64,000 nucleotides of DNA from contig JAUMIR010000002.1 in the NCBI GenBank assembly GCA_030847615.1, forward strand, positions 112,228,309 to 112,292,308, given 5' to 3'. The position numbers and the translations under genes are program-made. Source of the DNA: Gambelia wislizenii. Lineage: Eukaryota; Chordata; Lepidosauria; Squamata; Crotaphytidae. This document shows positions 55,584 through 64,000 of this stretch, piece by piece. The notes below the pieces were generated by a model. The model was not told the DNA's origin. It saw only the letters and a program-made list of their open reading frames with translations, and ran no database searches. Every line of letters starts with the position of its first letter. Positions within the stretch are counted from its first letter, which is position 1.

Positions 55584-56097
55584 ATAAAACAGAAACCCTT
55601 CTCTTTGCTGAAGTGGAGGAATTTGCAATCCTGTAAAATCCAGTTATTCCTTACATATACTGATTGTAAACTCAATTCTCTGTGGGCTCTTTCAGGACTT
55701 TATCAGACACGGCAAAGACTGCATCATAAGAACACAACAATAACACTAAGGGTGAAATTATCAGACACTCTTGCTGTCCAGACATTCCTGGGGTGTAACG
55801 CTGACTTGGATGAGGCATCACTTTTTTTATTGATGGGATGTGCTGTCAATAAAAATTGACGCCTTATTCATGCCCATGCTACACCCCCAGAATGGCTGAA
55901 CGACATTGTTATCTGATAAGCTGGCCCTTTTGTGTTATCGTTGCATCCTTATGATGCAGTTTTTGCAGTGTTTGATGAAGTCCTGAAAGATCCCTCAGAG
56001 AATTGAGTTTGCAGTCAGTATATATAGGGAATAACTGGATTTTACAGGATTGCAATTTCCTCCACTTCAACAAAGAGAGGGGTGGCTCCTGTTTTAA
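55584..56097. repeat. ~0.5 kb near-perfect palindrome
   Basis: Arms about 55,584-55,838 and 55,845-56,097 are reverse complements at roughly 85-90% by eye. The inner part (55695-55983) has MITE-family ends GGACTTTATCAGACAC / GTTTGATGAAGTCC and the core TTATTGATGGG..CTGTCAATAA. The outer arms (AGTGGAGGAA, GCAATCCTGTAAAATCCAG) continue the symmetry beyond those ends. Confidence 0.9.
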
Positions 56098-57080
56098 GTG
56101 AATGGTGCTGCACAGAAGCAGATGAAAGGCTCTCCCTTCCTCCTGCCACTGCTGTGGCCTCAGGGGGAGAGAAACAGCAGCAGTATGTGCTGGACTTAAT
56201 CCTCTCCCACCTTGCCATCCCCTTTTCCTTTTGTCTCTTAATTAGGTTGTAAGCCTGAGGGCAGGGAACTGTTTTGATGTTTTTGTAAAGTGCCATGTAC
56301 AGTGATAGCACATGAATTCACCCACTGAGTTTCAGGGCTCAAGGTGGACTCGAACCAGGATATCCCAAGTCCCAATTCAGCGCTGTTACCACTATACCAC
56401 ACTGTCTCTCCATAAATACTGAGCTTTTAGTTATGTCTGATTCCATTCAGGTAAGAAAAAAATGCCCACTTGAGTCACTTCAGGGAACATGAGGGGTTTT
56501 CGCAAGGATAAAAACAAAGGCCAACTAAATTCTTTGTGCCTGATGATGCTAAAAGGAGTCAGGCAAAGCAGGTAGATGAGAGCAAACATAAGCAGATGCT
56601 AGACCTACATTGACTCTACTGGTAGGGACTCAGCAAGGATTTCTGGCTCCCGAAGGCTTAAAAACAGCAGCAACAAAGTGAGTCTTCCACTCCACAGGCC
56701 AAGGAGGGATGGGATTGAGACAGCCCTCCAGATGCTCTGAAACTGCAAGTCCCAAGCATTCCACACCATTGGCTATAGTGGCTAAGGCTGCTCAGAGCTG
56801 CAGTCTCACAATATGTGAAGGGCCATATGTCTTTCACCCCTGCCCAGAGGTATCCTGTAGAACTGAAGGAAGCTGGAGTAACCACAAGTGGATTTTTGTA
56901 TGGATAATGCTGTTAGCTCCGTTAGGTTCTGATATGCAAATTCATGGCCTCAAAATCCTCAAATTTTAAGTGGGTATCTAAACTGTAGCTGGTGGATCTT
57001 GGGATTGCAAATAAATAAGCAAAGTAGATCTCATAAGCCAGGTCTGTTTTCCCCACCTCCCACCCTGTATCCTCTCTCTC
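56098..57080. other. Unassigned, contains tRNA-like SINE fragment
   Basis: Apart from the fragment at 56.33 kb and the dispersed CCATTGGCTATAGTGGCTAAGGC motif (56,765-56,790), nothing is recognised. Confidence 0.35.
56332..56408 (-). mobile_element. tRNA-derived SINE head or tRNA pseudogene
   Basis: Reverse strand: GTGTGGTATAGTGGTAACAGC (A-box region) and a perfect B box GGTTCGAGTCC. No cloverleaf could be closed by eye, so a SINE head is more likely than a tRNA gene. Confidence 0.55.
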
Positions 57081-57640
57081 TAGCTTTTCTTCACAAACGA
57101 AGATTCAGGAAGGACTCATCCTGCGCTTTCTGCAAGTACGCTGATGATTAAAAAGGCCAATCTGAGATAAACAAGTCCAGTTGCAGAAAGCACAGCAGAA
57201 GGTCTCCTTGGGTGATGTTTCTCAGTTGTGATTCTTTCTGCGTTGTCGTTTCTCTTCAAGACTTGTTCAGCGCAAGTTCTCAAATAAGGCTGCAGCATTG
57301 TGGATAGTGTGTCTCCATGCCTCCCAATATGAGGCCAGGGCAGACCATTGTTGGTGATCAATTTGACCAAGCCTGAGATGTTGTTTCAGGGAGTCCTTGT
57401 ATCACTTTTTTGGAGCGCCCCTCTTACGCTGACCCGTGGTGAGTTCACTGTAGAGTACTATTTTTGGGAGACGATGGTCCTCCATCCTAGAAACATGCCC
57501 TGCCCAGCGCACCTGTGTTCTCAATATCATGGCCTCAATGCTGGTGATCCCTGCTTGCTCAAGGACAGCAACATTCGTCACATAGTCAGTCTAGTGTATA
57601 TTTAGGATTGTGCATAGACAGTGCTGATGAAAACGTTTGA
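57081..57640 (-). mobile_element. Zinc-finger LINE 3' fragment, copy 4
   Basis: Reverse strand, from a slightly altered 3' hairpin (57089-57102) through the zinc-finger and LRWAG regions to the segment equivalent to about position 715 of the first copy. Frameshifts break the coding sequence. It meets copy 5 head-to-head at about 57,640. Confidence 0.87.
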
Positions 57641-57815
57641 GGAAACGGCAACGCAGAAAGAATCACAACCCGGTAACATCACCCGAGGAAACCTTCTGCT
57701 GTGCTTTCTGCAACTGGACTTGTCTATCTCGGATTGGCCTTTTTAGTCATCAGCGCACTTGCAAAAAATGCAGGATGAGTCCTTCCTGAATCTTCGTTTG
57801 CGAAGAAAAGCCAGA
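57638..57815 (+). mobile_element. Zinc-finger LINE 3' fragment, copy 5
   Basis: Only the last ~170 bp: CGGCAACGCAGAAAGAATCAC to the intact hairpin (57792-57805) and a short GA tail. Confidence 0.87.
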
Positions 57816-57829
57816 GAGAGAGAGATCCA

Positions 57830-58005
57830 CCATGATTCTATTCTATGGAATCCTGGTATCTGTATGTTGGCGAGGCACCAGAGTTCTCCAATCAAAAAGG
57901 CTAAATACATCAGAACACTAGAAATGCCATGATTCTATAGGATAGGACTATGGTGGATAAAGTGGCGTCAAACTGCTGCATTTTTGCAGTGTAGACAGGT
58001 CCTAA
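57830..58005. mobile_element. Foldback MITE, left-truncated
   Basis: ATCCACCATGATTCTATTC ... GGTGGATAAAGTGGCGTCAAACTGC ... GTAGACAGGTCC, a relative of the MITE at 47.5/49.5 kb. Confidence 0.75.
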
Positions 58006-60015
58006 CAGAGGCATTTAATGTTTCAGAGAATTCTTCATCCAACTCACTCTTCATCTCCCCTCACTTAGGTTGCCTTCAGATGGTATGAAACCATCCCAAG
58101 ACTGCTAACCCAAGAATCCATCTGGTATGGTTTCCATGCAGTTCAATAAATGCTCAGATCATTTAATCAAGTATCTGCTTCACATTTATGCTTTCATATG
58201 TTATAAATTTAGACTACGTATATCACTTCCATGTGGTAGCTGGGGAGAACACACTTCCAACAGGTTTTGTGTGTGTGTGTTTCTGCTATTGTAAAGTTAC
58301 TTAGAAGATGTCACCAGGAGAGACTCTTGTTAGCATCTGGATGGACAGCCATAATTAGGTATACATACAATCATCGTTGAAGTATGGAAGGGTAAAGTTA
58401 CCAATGCAGCAGAGAGAGCACTGTGAGAGCACTCCCATTATGCTTCCTTTAAAAAAAGAAAAAGGAAAAAAAAGTTTGAGCACAAATGAATTATAGCAGT
58501 GTGTTCCAGGCTCTGGATTTGCAAAATTTTGGGTTTTTCTTTTTTTCTGGCAGAATATTCCTTCAAAAAGAAAAAAAGAAAAAAAAAAGAAGGCTTATTT
58601 AATTTTAGTTGCTGGGAAAGGGGAGGAGAGGGATTACTAGCAAATCACAGGACAGACTAGCTGAAAGAAACATTTCAGAGATGTTGGCCAGGGGCCTCAC
58701 TCGAGTTGCCAAGCATGAAGCAACTGGTCTGCTCAAAGTGCTTGAAGCAGAAGGCAAACTCCATTTATGGTTCTGAGTTTATTCTGTGGCTTTTTGCTCA
58801 CTCCTCACATGTCCCCTTAACTTGAATTAATTTAGCAGATCTGTCTTCTCTGTGTTATTTCTCCTGCCTCATGTGTTAAGATTTTAGGCTCTAGAGTTGA
58901 ACACAGTCATATAGTTCCTAAGGTTGCACATTCAAAATAGTTCACCATGCTACAATCCTAAACTAGTCTACTCAGAAGTAAAAATAATGGAATTTAGGTG
59001 ACACAGGGGAGGAAAACAGCGGTGTGAAACTATGCCTCTTATTCCATGGACATGCTCACAAACAAGGTGGAAATTTATACCAAGAGTATATGACCAATTT
59101 AATTTTCTTCCTGTTGACTCCAGTGCAGAATTTAGAAAACCCCTTTTCAGAAGAATGAAATAAACAATACATTGAAGCCATCGATAACTGACCAAAGGCA
59201 GGACAGTGTTCTGCATCCCAGAGCAGCATTCTACTATGGATCAACTATGGATGGCATTAGCATGTTGTTATATTCATTCTTAAAGGAGCTTTCCAAGGTC
59301 TGATGCACATTTTCATCTTCAGATTGAATTTCTAGATTAGTGATGTGAGAGGATGGACTGACACTTGAAGTACTTACACCTATTTTAAAAGGCACCTGCA
59401 ATATCTTGGAAAAAAGCAAAAGAAGCACAAAAGGACATTGATGTATCTGATTTTAGTAACAGATAATTGAGGAACTGGAGTGTAGATATTGTAAACATGG
59501 TTAGGATTGGGTTGTGATGGAACAGAGCAAGTGTTTTGCTTCATGTTGTGAAAAGATGGACCTTGATCCACTATTGGAGGCTTTGGTGTCATCTTGAATG
59601 TGGCATTTTAACATTATTCTTCACTGAATCCATGGTAAAGTTCCCATTCCTTTTAATGGGGCCGAATTGCAGCAATAGGTTTTAAAGAATACATACTGCT
59701 GAATTGTGAATCTTCACCAAAATTTCAAGGAGTCTTCCCTGAAACCGATTATATAGTATGTGATGTGGAATTAAAAGGAAAAATTCTGCTGGAAGTTTGT
59801 TACAGACATACTTTCTAGAATATGCACCCACAAAACCCCTTAGATTTCATTTTCCCTCTTCTGTATTAAAGTGGGTGCCAGTGTAACCACCTCTGGAGAA
59901 CAACATCCACATCAGTGGTGGAAAAAGTGAAACTCACAAGACATTAAGACTGCAATGCCCAGTGTTCATTGGTTGTGCTGGCAAAGGCTGATGGGAGCTG
60001 CAAGCCAACAACAAC
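58006..60015. other. Unrecognised DNA
   Basis: About 2 kb with A/G-rich runs (58,450-58,600) and no recognisable element or gene. Confidence 0.35.
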
Positions 60016-60017
60016 AA

Positions 60018-60485
60018 TACATTTTTGTTTCTTACCCACCTCTCCCCAAGGCTTGAGGCAGGATACAATATGAATTAAAATACAATATATAACATAAAAT
60101 AATTAAAACACATAACTAAAAACACATAGGATGAAAATAAACATTACATTAAAATCATTCGTACAAATTTAAAACTAATAGATTAAAATCAACTGGGTAG
60201 GTCTGCTGGAAGAGAGAGGTCTTCAGCAAGGTTTTAAATTCCAAGAGTGTGTTTAGCTGTCGAATCTCTTCTGGCAGGTCATTCCACATCTGGGGGCAGC
60301 TGACAAAAAGGTCCTCTGAGTGAAAGTTGCCAGTCTAGTCCTGGCTGGTTGAAGTAAATGTCCTCCAGAGGACCTAAGTGTATGGGAGAAGGCGATCCTG
60401 CTGGCAACCTGGACTCAAACCATGTAGGACTTTAAAGGTAATAACCAACACCCGGAGTACCTCACTCGACCCATCCCTGGTCCAA
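60018..60485 (-). mobile_element. L2-type LINE, antisense 3' region
   Basis: CTTACCCACCTCTCCCCAAGG ... TAAAATCAACTGGGTAGGTCTGC ... CTTCTGGCAGGTCATTCCACA ... GTAGGACTTTAAAGGTAATAACC follows the order of common reptile L2-type 3' ends in antisense. No intact frame. Confidence 0.55.
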
Positions 60486-61165
60486 TTTCAGTTCTTAATC
60501 CAACTCTGGATGGATTATTGATCAGTGATATTTGCATTCTTGTGTTCTTGTGTTAAAGACATTCTCCTTATACCATATTCAAAAGCCCAGGAGGCTCTAC
60601 AGAGTTAAATGGGGGATGGGGGGGGCAAATAAATAAGGATCAGTAGGTAGCAAAGTCTTCATTTTATTTAAATTCCCTCCCTCACCCCAGAAAGGACATT
60701 GTGTCCCAGGCCAGGCCCACACTTAGCTGGATAACATATGACAAATCTCTTAGTCTGAAACACCACACTAAGAACAAAGCAGCCATTGGGATCCTGATGG
60801 GATATTTATTGAAAATAACTGTGGGAAATGGATAAACGTATTAATTGCTGACCCAGCGACAGAATCCCCCTCACACACAATAAAATGTGCTACCTTACCT
60901 TAGCAGATTTGAATGAGTGCAAAGATTTCCCATTAGAGCAAACAAGATAATCAGCCTGAGGTTATGCCCTTGTGGAAGCAGAAAGCTTTTAAGAGCCATT
61001 AACACTTTAATTCACACTTCCTTATCCTCCATATAAGCTTTGATTAATTACTCAATCCACCTTGATCCTCCTGGGAAAAGGCAGTTCAGTAAGAAGGAGG
61101 CCTAGCTTCAGCTTGAGAAGCCTTTCTTCTGAAATGTTGTGCTGCAGAGGAAGCTAGTTAAGAGA
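60486..61165. other. Unrecognised DNA
   Basis: Nothing assignable. Confidence 0.35.
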
Positions 61166-61167
61166 GC

Positions 61168-61358
61168 TGTTGTTGTTTCTTCAAATTGTCTCCAACTTAT
61201 GGTGACCATAAGGTGACCCTATCATGGGGTTTTTCTGAGACTGAGAGTGTGTGACTTGCCCAAAGTCACCCAGTTGGTTTTCATGGCCAAGTGGGGATTT
61301 GAACCCTGGTCTCCAGAGTTGTAGTCCAACACTCAAACTACTACACCATGCTGGCTCC
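61168..61358 (-). mobile_element. tRNA-derived SINE
   Basis: Reverse strand: the tail-side GTTGTTTCTTCAAATTGTC..CTTATGG, the middle GACTTGCCCAAAGTCACCCAG, and the head TTTGAACCCTGG..CTACACCATGCTGGC. A variant of the Sauria type with a different tail. Confidence 0.75.
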
Positions 61359-61705
61359 ATAGTTAGCAGAGCAGGCCTGCCCAAATTCTAACCCACCAAG
61401 CCAAAGCATAGTCCACCAGCAAGGATGCCTTGCTCACAGCTATAAAGATTAGGATGTCTGCTACCCAGCACAACATCCAAAGTTTGTCTCCCTGTGTGTC
61501 TGTCTATGTAGGACAAGGAGAGGGAAATGTGCAGCCCTTAAGATACCATTAGAGTGCAGCCCTCACAATCTCTCACCATTGGCTAGGCTGGCTAGGAACT
61601 AAAACTTGGAGTATTAGATATGAAAATTAATTTGGTAATGTTATACATTGGAAAGTGGGAAATCAGTTTCATTATCACCAGCACTAATTATTGCATTCAT
61701 TTAAT
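61359..61705. other. Unrecognised DNA
   Basis: Contains only the dispersed CTCACCATTGGCTAGGCTGGC motif near 61,573. Confidence 0.35.
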
Positions 61706-61707
61706 TG

Positions 61708-61850
61708 GAACATGTTTAGAGGAGGGTGACCAAAATGGTGAAAGCCATGCCTATGCGGTGCAGCTTATGGAGTTGGGTATGTTTAGCCTGGCAAAGAGAA
61801 GACACTAGGACACGGAGCAATGGGTTCAAACTACAGGAAAGAAGCCAAGA
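61708..61850 (+). mobile_element. CR1 relic
   Basis: GAGGAGGGTGACCAAAATGG ... GAGTTGGGTATGTTTAGCCTGG ... ACACGGAGCAATGGGTTCAAACTACAGG follows the CR1 RT C-terminal order with deletions. Confidence 0.7.
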
Positions 61851-64000
61851 AGGAAGAGAATGGGGTGGTGGTGAAGAAAACTTTTACTCTGTGTAAGTAC
61901 GTACAGTAATAGTACACTAGAGAAATCTATAGAGAAGTAGAACTGAAGAGAGCAGAACACATATCCTACCATTTAATAAAACAGGCCTGTGGAGTGTGAA
62001 GGAGATACCAGCCTTTTAGGCCTAAAGGGTCTGACATTCTGTGTCATGACTGCTCTGGAGGCTAAGCAAATAAATCAAACTGTTCTCCCAATTCTGTTCA
62101 TATCAATTGCTAAAAAATTGCTTCCCAGTTATTCTTCTGCCAGTTTCCAGAATTTTCGCTACTCCACTATTCAAAATAGCAATGATACTACAAATAGAGT
62201 AGCCTATCTAGCAACAGAGCCATGTAATGCATCACCTCCAATCCCAACTCTCTTTTTCCTCAGGCCTCTAATGAATTCTATCCAGACCAATCAACTTGTT
62301 TTGGCATGGGATAGTAAAAACTCCAGAAGATGAGTGAGTTACTGACTTAATGAATTAATGAACTAATCATTGTGAGCTCTGCTAGGAATGATGGTGTTAG
62401 CATGCCCTATTATCCCCTTCCTATAATATCTCATAATTGGAAATACTGTATTGGGCACTTTTCGGGATCAGAACTTACAGTGCCACCCTCGGACTGAGTA
62501 CTTTGCAACTCTGCTCTTCAAGACTGATAACTATCACCCAAATCTATCCAACCTTTTTGCCTTACTCCTCAGTAGTCTTGTTTGGTTCTTAAGGAATGTG
62601 TGTTGCATGTGTGAATGCTTTTTTTGTGTGTGTTATTTCCAATAAAAATACTTTATTTCTCTTCAACCTGGAGTTCTCTGCAGTTACTATTCATATAGAT
62701 AGATGAAAAGGTCCCCACAATTACCCTCTTGCAGGCATGCTGTTTGAGCGAATAATTCCTCCATCTAGAGTTTGATATCATGAGTGGGTCTCAAAGCACC
62801 CCCACCGCTTAGGGTAACAATGGGAACTGCAGTACAGCAACGTGTGGAGGGTGGCACATCTCCCACATCTGGTGTAGAGCAACCTGGTACAAAACCACCC
62901 AGAGTTCTGTAGCAGTGTTAGAGATGGGATTGAAACAGGATCAACTTTTTGTATCCAGGAATGACAAGTCCCACCTGCAAAAATATTTTCTGCTCAGTTA
63001 TAGGACTCCAGTATATCTGCCTACCAGAAACAAGGCACTACAGCTCATGTGGCACCTGGCCCCAAAACGAAAGACAGCAAAAGACCAGTAGAACATTATT
63101 TAGGATTATATTGCTTCCTTATATAGCTTATTCATTTTAAAAGGAAGGAAGAGACCGAGGTTGCCTAGGGGGCTCTGTTAGTCCTTTCCCTGTCTCTGCA
63201 TGCCATTTGCTGTGGATGTGTTACTGTAGCAACTCCTTGGAATGCCTGTGTCTGAACGATTACACCTAAAAATAAAGCCTGTCACTTTTCACCTTGATTG
63301 CTACCTCTTTCTCAGCTTTATTCCACCTTACCAAATGCTCCCTTAACCATTACATTGCCTGTGCTTTTGAGCAGGGTGTTCAGCCCCCCTGGCCTTTTAT
63401 TGTGGATTTTGGAGAATTCCACTAAGCTCAGGCCACAAGCTGTTAACTGTGTAAAGCATGGATCTATGTAAAGCATGGGGGGGGGGATTTCCCTCCTGCC
63501 TGCCTGCCTGTCTTTTTTTGCTTTTGTTTTTGCACTGATGTGTGCAATTTTAATACTGGAAATTGGGGGCACATTCCTGCCCCTAAGTGCATGCATCTGA
63601 GTTGGATATATCAGCTCAAATACTGAAGGCAGTGGTAGCTGATCAGGCCCTCCAACATATGAGAGATAAAAACTGAGACCAAATGAGTGGTCTTTCATGC
63701 CCCACCCCACAGCTGTGGTTCCTGCTTCCAAAGTTGAAGAAAGAATCACTGTTATACCAAGCCTAATCCACCCCTCCTGGTCTCTTGACTTACTGGGCAG
63801 CAGCTCCTGTTAGCAATGGGGCTCTGTCTCCTGATCAACATCCTTGCACCAGACATTGATTGTGGGAGCAGGGGTGGGAATGCCAGTCAGCTGCATCCCA
63901 ATCAACAGGAGAATAGGCCCGTGTCGCTTGCAGCAGCTCCTGCCCAGTAAGTCAAGGTTGGGGCATTTTTACAATTCCTACGTATTCCCCACATTATTGA
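61851..64000. other. Unrecognised DNA
   Basis: No supported gene. 63,225-63,310 contains an AATAAAGCCTGTCAC stretch resembling an LTR R/U5 border, but no paired feature was found. A G-run lies at about 63,478-63,486. Confidence 0.35.

Noticed and set aside
56332..56408. Functional tRNA gene
   Set aside because: A and B boxes are present, but no acceptor stem or cloverleaf could be closed.
57081..57815. Twin-priming 5' inversion of one LINE
   Set aside because: Both borders are 3' ends; simple twin priming gives only one.
63225..63310. LTR R/U5 border
   Set aside because: Only an AATAAAGCC motif; no partner LTR, PBS or coding region.

Overview
This window looks like nuclear DNA of a squamate reptile (lizard-like). 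I find no host gene: no spliced exon series, no intact cellular reading frame, no functional RNA gene. Nearly everything that can be identified is transposable-element DNA. The squamate assignment rests on the mixture: CR1 LINEs ending in ATTCTATG repeats, tRNA-derived SINEs with a Bov-B-type 3' tail (Sauria SINE type), a 5S rRNA-headed SINE with the same kind of tail, a Bov-B/RTE relic, L2-type 3' ends, a long L1, a Penelope-type fragment, a Ty1/copia and a Ty3/gypsy element, and many foldback DNA-transposon derivatives. Families were assigned by motif recognition, not by database search.

Layout. 1-1.3 kb: 3' end of a zinc-finger-tailed non-LTR retrotransposon. 1.55-1.9 kb: Tigger-like MITE with an internal tandem duplication. 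2.73-6.76 kb: Ty1/copia element with two LTRs, a perfect GTCGC target duplication and a half-tRNA-type primer site, but no reverse transcriptase. 8.1-9.0 kb: CR1. 10.6-16.4 kb: Tigger-like MITE split by a reverse-strand Ty3/gypsy element with AAGTC duplications. 17.4 kb: Penelope-type fragment with a decayed hammerhead. 18.2-29.1 kb: four related ~600 bp MITEs with 3-bp AT-rich target duplications, plus CR1, SINE and LINE fragments. 33-38 kb: SINEs and foldback MITEs. 40.2-45.5 kb: CR1 and an L1 with an uninterrupted 1255-codon ORF2. 45.6 kb: 307-bp palindromic MITE. 46.1-47.5 kb: CR1, 5S-SINE, Bov-B relic. 47.5-49.55 kb: foldback MITE split by a 1.8 kb CR1. 50.9-52.2 kb: C-rich minisatellite with a 74-bp higher-order unit. 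52.4-53.2 kb: nested MITEs. 55.2-56.1 kb: a chain of perfect inverted repeats and a ~0.5 kb palindrome. 57.1-57.8 kb: two 3' ends of the first LINE family joined head-to-head. 58-64 kb: mostly unrecognised DNA with L2, SINE and CR1 scraps.

How the parts relate. The autonomous element types and their likely dependants are both present: Bov-B with the Sauria-type and 5S-headed SINEs, L2-type tails on short retroposons, and non-autonomous foldback elements whose transposase source is not in the window. Nested insertions give a relative order at several places (gypsy into Tigger-like MITE; CR1 into foldback MITE; L2-tailed retroposon into Sauria-type SINE; MITE into CR1 tail). Most coding copies are broken. 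The L1 ORF2 is the only long apparently intact protein. The strongest candidates for something undescribed are the MITE family with TIR GGASWTTATCAGAC, a 3-bp TSD and a palindromic TTGATGGG core, and the inverted-repeat complex at 55.2-56.1 kb.
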